Of a stretch of DNA of 64,000 nucleotides, positions 44,076 to 54,875 are shown piece by piece (the first letter of the stretch is position 1; each line of letters opens with the position of its first letter). The translations under genes and the position numbers were made by a program. Below the pieces are notes generated by a model. The model did no database searches, was not told the origin of the DNA, and saw nothing but the letters and a program-made list of their open reading frames with translations. Source of the DNA: Prochilodus magdalenae (lineage: Eukaryota > Chordata > Actinopteri > Characiformes > Prochilodontidae); the NCBI GenBank assembly GCA_024036415.1, contig JAMWET010006563.1:238465-302464 (forward strand), in the 5' to 3' direction.

Positions 44076-46703
44076 TGGGTGCAACTATTCTTTTGATGAT
44101 GAGAGTATTTTTATCAGTAAACTGCCTATTCATTTATTATATCTCTGAGACGCTCATGTAGACGCCCCTTAAGCCATATTTCACTCAGAATATGTCGCAC
44201 TTTACAGGAAAAAGTACTATTCTGAGCTTTATATTCCATGTACAGATGTCAGCCAACACTTCTCTCGTCACAAAAATTATATATACACATTTTATTCTTA
44301 GAATATTCTTGTAAAATAGTTTATTTTTGAGAATTTGTAGCCAGGACCCACCTGTACATTTAGTTAATATGTACATTAATGCTGTCCTGCTGTACAGTGA
44401 TTACCTAAGCCTCATCACAAGCATTTCAATGCATGAATGTCCTGACCTGTTGGGCAAATTACAAATTAACTTGAAACCTAAAACTTCGCTGTTCTTACTA
44501 CACTTCCAGTATTTCTCCCACCACAGATTTAGTTTTGCACAGGGATTTTCAAAATTCCATAAGAACAGAGTAAAAAGTATTTTCCATATTTTTTTTATAA
44601 TGCATGCTTTGTAAATATTATTGTCCAGGAATTTTATGCTGAATTATTATTATTATTATGTTTGAAGGATACTTGAGAAGCCTAGGATTAATTCAACTAC
44701 CAAACAAAGAAGTAAAACTAAAAATGAACGTTTTCTCCATAAGATCCCTCTAAAACAATGAACTTCAGTTATATCATTTTAGGACTTAGCAGCAAGCTAT
44801 ATACATCTGTCATAATATAATTTATCCCTTAGATGGGGCAATGAAAATGAATATCTTAAACCAATTATAGGAAAATGAACCTACATGTCAGGAGTTTCCC
44901 ATACCTGGTATACAAACTGTACTGCAACTGACTGTTTTAAATTAGCTTTCATTGTCTCACAGTTTAGCGGAGAAAAGAACATTCAGTTATAATAAACCCT
45001 CCAGCCTTTGTAATGCAGGTACTGTGAGAACTTTGGAAATCATGTTTTGTGGTGAAAATAATAGTTTTATGTAAACGCTAATTTGCAGGATTTCCACCCA
45101 CAGATTTTTCTACAGACAGTATAAGCAACCTCAATATACGTATCAGTAAATGGCACCCTGTGACAGGCCCATGAAGGATATTTGTTTTCCTCCAGGGCAA
45201 GATATTTACTTTTTAAGTAATTATCCAAAGGAAAGAGCGATGCGAACCTTGGTGCGTGAAATGTCAAACTGGCGTGCGCCAAAGTCATCAAACTGTATAA
45301 GTGTTATCTTACAGCAACAGCTGTCGCACTTTGGCATATGAGTCGTGTCTTTGTTACTTCGGTCATTAATTACTTAAGAATGTTATGAAAATTGGATGGT
45401 TTTGGAATGACTTTAACATTGAAAGGTACAAAGAGTTTCAGAAACTCCAGTCGATAGACATTTACAAGGGCAACTATGGCTTCACCTCTGCAGTGGTAAG
45501 GCAACCCTTTATTCAAGCAGGGCAGATCAAACAATACTTGCATTTTAACAGGAGGTATGAATGGGTCTACATGCCAATGCAACATTGATAATGTGTTTGG
45601 CTTGGGTATGGTATTCAGCTTTGCCAGTGCAGATATACCATATAAGTTCACGTCTGCTGCAAACCCTTTCCATTACAAAGATGATAAATATTTAAACGTC
45701 TCATATCCCAAGAGTTCCCATAGCTGCATACTACACTGCTCTTTTATAAGCACTTCAGGGATCTGTCTGCAATGACTCTTTCTGACACAATGTGTGGTGG
45801 GGAAATAGGCTATGACCTTAGTGGGGCATTGGAAGAGCATTTCAGGACTAATGCCAGCTCATGCCGCTTCTTGTGCTGTGATGCCAGGCTTCGATTGCTA
45901 GCTCTGAGAATGCCAAATGATAGAGAATGGCCCCTCTAAGATAGAAATGAAGATACTACACATTAGAAAAACTCTAGACAGTCCTGTTTACTATATAGCC
46001 ATTTTTCAGTTCAGTTCTACAGGTACTGTATAAACTCTGATTCTATTTAAGCTGCCTTGAGGGTCATAGATTTATTAGATCTCATGGAACTGAAAATCAG
46101 CAATGAAAGACATATATTGAAGAGTGATGTGGAAAAACCCGAGCAGTGCTGTATTCAAGCCAATGCTTCAATTCATTGGAGAATTGTAAAAAGTGACTGT
46201 GGTTATGGATGAATTGCACAGCATTTAGGAAATAGGATAAACCTTCAATATTTTAGAACAGGGCTGCGCACATCCCCCCACCCCTGTCAGAATCCGTCCT
46301 CGGGAGGCATGTGGAGCATTACTGATCTATTTGTTCAGGTACAGCAGGGTCTGCAAACAGGCTCCATTTAACCTTTATACTTTATGCTTTGATGTCAGAA
46401 ACCAAGAACTGAAACTTTTCATCTTTCCCTCATCAGATCCTCAGGCCATGCAGTAGCGAAGGTTATTTAGTTTTTACCTTAACCTAAATTACACTTGAAG
46501 TTTAAGCAACGTACTTCCTAGTTTAAAGCTCTAATATTATAGATATTAGTAGAAACGGTGACCGTGATCATTCATGTACCATTCATGTAATTCTATTGCT
46601 CATTGTTTTTTACTTTGAATCGAATAATGAAATGACTAGCTTAAACAGATTATGACATATAAGATACAGAAACCCTATATGGCAGTACATGCACTAATAA
46701 AGT
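44076..46703. other. Gene-free DNA
   Basis: No exon is recognised. The frames at 45150-45341, 45385-45588 and 45370-45651 have no domain I know. A short ATT array lies at 44645-44659. Confidence 0.45.
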
Positions 46704-46860
46704 GCAACCCGGTCTGGGTGACTATGCTGTGCTACACCAATAAGAGTCCTTGGGCAAGTCTCCTAACACTACACTGGCCTACCTGTAATATGGTTACCCT
46801 CGTAAGTCGCTCTGGATAAGAGCGTCAGCTAAATACTGTAAATGTAAATGTAAATGTAAA
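46704..46860 (+). mobile_element. 5'-truncated tRNA-derived SINE
   Basis: This is the same family as the SINE at 14747: GGTCTGGGTGACTATGCTGT, ACACCAATAAGAG, TTGGGCAAGTCTCC, ACTACACTGGCCTACCTGTA and TCGCTCTGGATAAGAGCGTC are shared in order. The tRNA-like head with the A and B boxes is missing, as expected of incomplete reverse transcription. It ends in a (TAAATG)n tail. Confidence 0.85.
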
Positions 46861-48204
46861 TTACTCTAATTTGCTACAAGCCATTAAATAAGTTAAACTC
46901 AACTGTTTGATTTGAATCTTTTTTTTTAGGTTAAATAAACCAAATTCAGTTGCTTGTTTCAAACAGTTATAAACAGACATCTGAATGTATGATTCTTTCA
47001 AAGTAATTTTCTGAATTGAGTAAAACATATTTAATTGGTTGTAACAAATTTTAAGCCTCTTAAGGTTACACTTTCTACAGTTTAGAAAAGTATGATTTTA
47101 AACTGTTCATAACCTGAACATTCCTTAACAGAGCCCTGGTATCAGATGATTGGTACTATGCATTAGTTGATTTTGGTTTAAGAAACTGTTGTCTCTTACT
47201 GAGACACTGACTCACTGAGTGACAGACTGATATCCATTGTTGTAATGTGCATACATGAGCACAGCTCAAGACAAATAACTGTCAATTAATAAAAGGATAC
47301 AATGTTTTCATCCACAAAGTCTTATTCTAAGCAGAAATCTCTTGTATCAAAATATCATGGGGCTCATAAAACCAGCAAACGCTCTGCAGGAACAGTAACA
47401 CAGCAAAACGGCAAATATTGCAGGTAGACCAGATTTCTAAAATGAAATCCATGGAGAGTTCAGCGGTCAAAATATATTATTAAACTATCCAATATGGGTG
47501 AAATAAAAAGGGTCGGGGGAAGTTCCAGTTTCACATATTTTGGCCACAGTAACTGTTATATTGTTTTGTTGTAACTATGGTGAAGGCCAACAAAAGCTTA
47601 CCACAAAGAATGCAGTGCTTATATACGCCCCAAAAGCCATACCCCGAGCACATCCCCGGGCTAGTTCCAGTTCTGGAGAAACAGAGATGCTTTCATTGTA
47701 TGTCACAAATCATATCACTGTCAAAAGAAAATCATGTATCAATTTTTTTTTCACTTTTACGATTGTTTAAACACATCCCCAGCTGTTTACACTGGGTGAA
47801 AATTCCAATGATGAAATTGCTAGTAACAAAGTCTGGTTCCACCAACTAAAATGCATTTAGGATTTTGGCCTCTCCTGTAAAGGTGACGTTTTAGAGATGC
47901 TTGGTTACTTTGGACAGTGACGATATATATATATGGCTGGAAAGTAATGTAGTTTAATGAAATGATGTAGTGAAATGAGGTACCATTTGTAGACGGCATT
48001 GTAACTTACATTCATGTATATCGTATGCCTATACAAATCAGATTCAGGTCCTGTAACTCCGCCCTGCTTTTAAACCCTGGGTTACCTTGTTTCTTGAAAG
48101 ACATTTGTAATGAAGTCATGGAATCACTTGACATTTGTTAACTCCTGTTCATATTTTACAGAGCAGTGATGTTTGAAAACAGGAGAGACCAGCATGCATT
48201 CTAC
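46861..48204. other. Gene-free DNA
   Basis: No gene is recognised. A 90-codon plus-strand frame at 47577-47849 shows no domain. Confidence 0.5.
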
Positions 48205-48460
48205 AATGGTTTAAGATGGTCATGTGATTAAAGCTGGTGTAGTACTGGTCTGGTGCTGGTTTTGCATACCAGCATTAAAAACATAACAAAATATGCTGGG
48301 TTTGCTGGTGATCATCTTTATTATCTTCCACTGCTGCTGACCAGTACACCGGCATCCAAAAGACACTATATGCTGGTTTTGGGAGGTGATCGGCCTTGCT
48401 GGTCTATGGTGTATGTTCTGGCGGGAATGCTAATAACTAATGATAACCAGTATCTAGACT
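48205..48460. repeat. CTGGT/ACCAG-rich interspersed repeat
   Basis: GCTGGT, CTGGTCT, ACCAGCAT, TATGCTGG and related words occur over a dozen times on both strands. This fits a degenerate fish nonautonomous DNA element built of short CTGGT units. The exact family and ends are uncertain. Confidence 0.55.
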
Positions 48461-48519
48461 AATTTACAGCTAGAAAGCTAGTTTAACAGAACTAATCAGT
48501 CTTCATGGATTTATTCATG

Positions 48520-48520
<1 letters not shown>

Positions 48521-48582
<62 letters not shown>

Positions 48583-48658
48583 GTTGTTGTTGTTGTTGTT
48601 GTTGTTATTATTATTATTATTATTATTATTGTTGTTGTTGTTGTTGTTGTTGTTGTTA
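48521..48658. repeat. Compound (ATT)n(GTT)n(ATT)n(GTT)n microsatellite
   Basis: This is a 138-bp array alternating blocks of ATT and GTT units, with sharp switches between blocks. Confidence 0.97.
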
Positions 48659-48660
48659 TG

Positions 48661-49844
48661 CACTAAAATACAATAAAAATGAATAATATTTTAATTAATA
48701 CACTAAAAGCTAAAAAGTCCTCTTGTCATTTCCTAAAGGAACAGTTATGCTGACTTGAGCTGCTGGTGTGCTGAAGCTTTCTAAATGAAAGCCAAGGCCA
48801 TGCATGAAACACGTATATCACACAAATCACCTAATTAGGATCATATCATAGTGCAGTCTGGATTTAGCCTAAAGACATGAAGGTTCACAGTTCATGGTAA
48901 TCTCTACATGATTGCATGTTTGAACATCAAAAGATTCTCCTCCTTACAAGTATATTAGGTTTCCTCCAAGGTACTTTCTGAAAACTAGATGGATTCTAAA
49001 TTTCATTTCAAAGTCATGTCTGACCCTGGAGAGCATACCTTTCCTCCAACAACAACACCAGCCAAAGATTCTCTGATGTGAGAACGCCGTGTGCCATCTT
49101 TAATAGGGTTGTCCGGTGTGGGGAGCATGTGAAATCCTTTCTCAGCATGACACACTGCTCTTGTCACACTCTGTTAGGGCTGGCTGGCACGTCTGCATAT
49201 AGAGTCTCGCAGTGGCTCACATGCACTGGCAGCCTCTCCTACTGTGATGCCATACTGACACATCAGTCATGTGCCAGACTTGTTTAACTTCATTCCTTTC
49301 ATCTCCTTTTCCATTACTCTCTGTCTCTCTCCCAAAAAGTGTCTGTCATGAAGAAAATACCTATGTAGATGTGTCCCGTCCCCAGCTGACTGCCTTATAT
49401 TGTAAGTTAAAAGGCCACAGGCATGAAAAACATATCTCTTTAATATCATTGGCTAATATATGCAAACAGTCCATATAAAATTCATTGTTTTTGTGATGTC
49501 ATCAAAATCAGCACACTCGTCATGTGTAAAAGTTTAGATCTGTTTTCATTGATATTCAGGAGGAAATCAAACTTATGCTTTTTGTTTTTGAGTGTTTACA
49601 ATATGGTACAAATAGAAAATAATAAATAAGAAATAATAGAAAATTTAAATATAGAAACTGGGAACTCAAATGACTGACTCAAATGACTGGTTAGGCCTGC
49701 CCATTCACTAAAAAGTTAGGTGATGCACAATACAGTGCAGCCAATCAAAACAGAGCTTGTCTACATAGGCCATATCACTGTACCTGACTGACTATATACA
49801 GGCGTCCTGTTGCTTGTGCTTTCCCCTCTGACTTGCTGTTGTGT
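48661..49844. other. Gene-free DNA
   Basis: No gene is recognised. A tandem CTCAAATGACTGA-type duplication lies at 49667-49692. Confidence 0.5.
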
Positions 49845-50460
49845 TGGTAGCATACTGTGCAAGCAAAGTATTCCTCAGAGAAGAGTTTTATCAACGTATT
49901 GCACACTGTACTGGTCATGCAGATATTACCATAGCATGCTATTGGCGGCAGTGGTCACACACCAGTGACATGAATGATCTGGTAGAACCACAGAGACAGA
50001 GAAGTGACAAACTCATGTGACAAACGGCATGTGCTAAGTGACTAAACAGCCATGATTGTGGACATTCAAAAAGCAGTGATGCCCTCTATGAGTCATCCGG
50101 TTAGTGCCTGGACCATTGAAACACGACTGCATGACGCAAGTCTACATGCACACAGGCTGTTACAACGACTGCGCCTAACACCACGTCAGCCTTACCAAAG
50201 ACTGCAATGGTGTTGTGCTAGTCTATCACTCCACCTTCACCCCTAACACAAAATCTGCAGGAACTGTGTGAGAATATTCAAGCTGTATCATTAGGAATCT
50301 CAGTAACTGACATGTTGCAATATGGTGGCCGACACCATACTGAGAAACACTACGTCTGTACAGGTAGCTCAATAAATAGTGCCCATATCAGTCTAATTTT
50401 TCATTTATAGTTCCTGGCAACCTCTATCTCCCTATCTAACCTTTATGAATAGCATTGCAA
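49845..50460 (+). mobile_element. Tc1-like transposon relic, related to 43490-44075
   Basis: It shares the 3' segment GCCCATATCAGTCTAA and the upstream ACACCATACTGAGAAACACTAC with the relic at 43490-44075. Transposase remnants lie on the plus strand. The boundaries are approximate. Confidence 0.7.
50052..50246 (+). pseudogene. Tc1-like transposase N-terminal fragment
   Basis: The 64-codon frame contains V-S-A-W-T-I-E-T-R-L-H, then L-H-A-H-R-L-L-Q-R-L-R-L-T-P-R-Q, then R-L-Q-W-C. This order matches the second DNA-binding segment and linker of a Tc1-like transposase (T-I-x-N-R-L, A-R-R-P, L-T-P, R-L-x-W-C). The catalytic domain that should follow is deleted; the sequence jumps to the element's 3' end. 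Confidence 0.7.
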
Positions 50461-51235
50461 TCCAACACTTGTGTAGATTTAAAAAAGTAAGAAGTACAGT
50501 TTCTTGACAATCGTCTTTTGAAACCCACCCAAATGTAAGTGGGCCGTATGGAAGGAAAAACAATACATGAAAAACAAGAAACACATACTATGTGACTTGA
50601 AATGTGTAAGTGATACGTTTGTAATATGGCTTTGCTCAGTTACAACAGTGCATAATGTGCAGAGTACACTAAAAAGAGAGCATGCCTGTGATAGTGGTGT
50701 ATGTCGCAGTTCCATGAAGGGGCCAGATGTTCCTTTAACAAGCACCATTTGCCTCAGTAGCACAGAGTAAGAGAGCTGGTGGTAATTACCATCTGGTGAG
50801 AATCATTCTGCATAGTCAGTTTTGAGGAGCAGCATACGCTTTAACCATTGCAAACTACTGATGTGTCCACCCACCCAACTGTCCACTGAGCTCCTCACAC
50901 AGCTGTGAGTGCTTTCATTCAGTTAAACATTGACTGCATAGAGTTTGTTTTCATTGGCTTTCGCCTTTTCAGCTTCTTTACAAACGGTTTTATTTTAGGG
51001 TCGTTAAATACCTAACATGTTACTGCAGTGCAGTGGAGCCTTTGATTTCACAGATCACAGAATAGAAGGTGCCTTTTATGTGATCTAAACAGTGTCTATA
51101 TGATGACAAACTCATTTTTTTTTCATTCTTGTGCTCATACCCTAGAGCTGTCAAACTGGTCACACCAGCAGCATCTAACAGAACATGACTACAACACTAA
51201 AGACTGCCACTGATTTCTAGTTCCACTACCTCACA
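50461..51235. other. Gene-free DNA
   Basis: No gene or named repeat is recognised. Confidence 0.5.
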
Positions 51236-51446
51236 GGACTGTTTGCACCGCACTTTAACTCATTTATTTATATTTTGTTCTTATTTATCTATATTTATTT
51301 GTCTATACTGAACATCTGTACAAACATCTGTACAAAACATACACATTCTTCAACTGCACTGGAGAAGGAGCCTGAACGTGTTTCATTATACTGCACAACC
51401 CTGTATTGGTATAATGACAATAAAGTTGAACTGAATTGAATTGAAA
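51236..51446 (+). repeat. LINE-type 3' tail fragment
   Basis: TATTGGTATAATGACAATAAAGTTGAA followed by repeated TGAAT units is the common 3' end of a fish LINE (GACAATAAAGTTGAAT type). Only the tail and part of the 3' UTR survive. Confidence 0.6.
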
Positions 51447-52719
51447 TATAGTCATATCAACACAGTCAGATTTTTGTGAACTTTCTAGGTCAGCTAATAT
51501 GCCGTTCAGATCTGGCGCCCCTTATTACATCTTGTGGTCAGAGACATTTAACTAATACCAGCGGAACTGTGTTAACCTGTGTTAAAGAAGTAGAATACGT
51601 TACCTTTTAACCCATCATAAATAATCAATAAACATTTAGCTCACCTATTGACTAACCTTCTTATTAACAATAATAACAAAGGTTAGTGTGTATGTGCATG
51701 TGGACACTGTAACACAGCCAGCATGTTGTCTGGCTGATATCACTTTATACTGCTTATTTACACATGAATACCAAACACATGGCATGAATACAATCATTGT
51801 CAAAAGTGAGTATAAAATGATGCAGATTATTCATAACTCATTCAGATTAATTCAGAAACAAGTACATTAAGACCAAATGCCATGTGTTTCATTTCCAGTC
51901 AAAAAGCTAGGAAAAATAGATATTTTTTCTTTTAATGTTGTTGTTTTGATTTTCTAAGTATAGGAGACAGGCTTTCAGGAAAGGCCTAATGATTCCTGGG
52001 AACTAAACAAATACATGTCTGTTTTACAGATGGCTGCATATGTAGAGTAGCTTTATTAGGGTCAAGCCAAGATGCATAGTCATGACAGGCAGGGGTCAAA
52101 AACCTGGCAGGCAGCTACACATGAGGTCAATGCATTCAGCAAAACAAGCAAACACGAGGACCACTGCTACTAAGAGTAAAAATCCACAGAGACTTGGAAA
52201 GCCCACACAAAAAGACACATGTATGTGAATAAATGAATCCATAGAATCCATAGCTACAGATAATGATGGAGCCATGGTGGAGCAGGAGCTGAAATAACCT
52301 GTGTTAGACTGGCAGATCCAAACACTTGTGTAATTTTTAGTAATTTTTTATTTAATGGGAGCCACATATGCTTGCTGTATTTGGACAGGTTTATTGTTGA
52401 GCTTTGTTGGAACTAAAAGGGTTAAAATCGTGAAATGCCCAACAGAACATTTTAAATTAAGCAAATTCTACCACTGGTTAGGGCTTCAGGCGAATACCTT
52501 ACATATCCAATTACATGCCAGTAGTAAGACCTACCATGAGAGGCAACACATGTGGCTGGAGGCCGTTGGTATTCCTCGTATCCCTACTACGGGTGACTGA
52601 CTGTTATATGTGATGGCTCCCCAGATCCTCACACCAGCAGTTGGGGCAGTGTGTTACTCCACAGCAAAGACAGGATTGAAGTGCTCACCACAAGGCCTCT
52701 ATACTCAAACCTGACCATA
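51447..52719. other. Gene-free DNA
   Basis: No gene is recognised. Frames stay under 85 codons. Confidence 0.5.
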
Positions 52720-53065
52720 CTCAACCACCCAACAGAAACCTGTGAGTAGCAGCCATGCTGTGTGATTTTATCCTCTTTTGATGGTTGAAGAACTTAAACT
52801 GAAGCAGTGTGGTTGTTGAGATTTATTTTATTGTCCTGTCTGTGTCTGTTTCGACGTGTTGCTTTTGAGTGATCATCGCGGTGCCTGACTGTAAACTAGC
52901 AAATCAGAGCAGAGCTCATCAAATTCATGAGCTCAGCAATAAAGGGAAAACTTGTTCAAAGCCTGTTTCATTCTAGAGCCAAATCATAGGCCTGTACATT
53001 AAATGGTTATGTAAAACCACTTCTTGGCATTTTTTTACCCCGACCGAGGTCACATACCTTCTATG
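52720..53065 (+). repeat. Dispersed repeat family X, copy 1
   Basis: Blocks shared in order with 60976-61496: TGTGAGTAGCAG...GCTGTGTGA, TTGTCCTGTCTGTGTCTG, CAGAGC...AGCTCATCAAA, and GTCACATACCTTCTATGC. The middle is unlike the other copy and lacks its hairpin. The family is unknown to me. Confidence 0.6.
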
Positions 53066-54629
53066 CAGAGCATTAGAAAACAATATAGATTCATTCAATA
53101 GCACCTTCAACGCAATGCATGCTTCCCTCCCGGCATTGTGTTTAGGATCTCCTGCAGAAAACTGTGTGTCATGAAGCCGGAGCAGACAAAATTCCAAGCA
53201 ATGAACATCTCCAGGCCATCTTTTAGAATCAATCAATAGGTAATTTGAGTAACACATAGAGCAGCGGATCGAACACTTACTGACAGGGGTTCCATAAAAA
53301 AGCCTGCTGTATTGAATCAGTGTCAACGATGACACAGTGGAAAAGTCTAACAGGGGATGAGGGAGTTAGCCCTTTCAAACAAAGCTCTCGGTGAGACGAG
53401 GAAGAGGGAACAGCTAATCCATAGCCTCAGTCAAACCACTGCAGCCACTCTAAAACAAGGCCTTGCTGATGAGCACAGTGAACGGCTTTCATGAGAATTC
53501 TCATTAGAAAAGAAATGGATTTATGGAAGCAAATTTTCCCAGAAAAACAATAACCATTTAGCCTATAGATATCATTGCCTAATGATGACAAGCTTGGCTT
53601 ACTTGAGAAAATAATGTAACAAGACAGAACAGTGCAGATGTCAAATTATTTAAATTTATGTTGTTATATTTATATTTATACTGCTCAAAGATGGCAATCT
53701 CCAAAATGTCAGCTTTACAGGAGAGGCTGAAAACCTGATTTAATTGTAATGTACTTAGAACCAGATGTTTTTTAAAGCATTTATGGGCCACTTCTATTGG
53801 TCAATTCATCATTATATCATCACACAGTGTAAACAGCAGCTACTGTGATCAATAAATGCATAAAAGTAAAAATTGACAAAAAATAGATACATGTTTTTCT
53901 TTGGACAGCAACGATATACTACTAAAAATATCTCCATGATCAAATAACTAATATTAAAAAGCCAATTCCTATTTTCAGAATAATTCTTAGGATCAATAAT
54001 ACTTGTGCTGACTTTTTTTACATTTTGCATTTTAATCCACCCTGACAGTGAGAGAACAGTGAGTAGGTGGACAGATATAGTACCAACTTGAATAAAGAGC
54101 CATTCCTTTAGCGGTTTTCTGCCTTTTGCTGCTTTAAAAGATTGTGATGAATAGACATTTTGGGGCCATTAAAAGAACATTCACCTGAGATAGCATGCCC
54201 CAAGAAGGCTTAGCCTCCATCCCTGAATCTCTAGCGATGCCTCTGATTGGGCACATTATAGCAATACTCAAAAAAAGATGGAAAGGCCATACATACTTTA
54301 GATGATTCATCAAACCTCTCATGCCTCCATGGTATAGCAACCTTCCATCATATTCATGTGCACTGAGCATTTTTCTTTCCATTTGAGAAAATAAATTGAT
54401 CCCACCTGAGTGATTTGTGAGGTGTCTTTGCGCTTTTAAATTCAGTAGCCACATGGAAAGCAGTGCAGTTTGTTGCGCTCTTTGAGGCGAGGCCTGACAT
54501 GAATTTATAATGCATTTGGCTAAACCAGATATAATTTTGATTGGTAGGCTCCCTTCACGCTTCTTTTGTTTTGACAAGTTACATTTTTTTGCAAATGAAT
54601 GCCAAATGGAATGACTGATTTAGTATATT
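53066..54629. other. Gene-free DNA, repeat-free blocks
   Basis: No exon is recognised. The stretches 53080-53540 and 54130-54560 are complex, free of simple repeats, and hold long chance frames (120 and 147 codons) with no domain. They are possible conserved noncoding elements. Confidence 0.4.
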
Positions 54630-54875
54630 GTAGCGAAGTCTAATGTAAGAATATTTGACTTTGTGATTTCTTTCAGTTTGACGTTTTTATTTGCCTTTAA
54701 GCCAAAAGAAACGACAGATTCATTGTAACGTAGAGGAGTAAAAAGTAAGATATTTGATTTCATATGTGGAGTTACAGTAAATACTCCACCAGAATGGAAA
54801 TACTGCAGTACAGTTACACAAACACACCTACAGCACAGCAACAAATTACATTTACTTTGTTACTGTCCACCACTG
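54630..54875 (+). mobile_element. hAT-type DNA transposon end
   Basis: It ends TTTACTTTGTTACTGTCCACCACTG. The reverse complement, CAGTGGTGGACAGTAAC, is the classic terminal sequence of a widespread fish hAT family. Upstream, GTAACGTAGAGGAGTAAAAAGTA and AAATACT...GGAAATACTGCAGTAC match the subterminal style. The other end was not found, so it is a truncated copy. Confidence 0.7.

Noticed and set aside
45370..45775. Overlapping 67-93-codon frames on both strands
   Set aside because: I briefly considered a transposase remnant, but no motif could be found.
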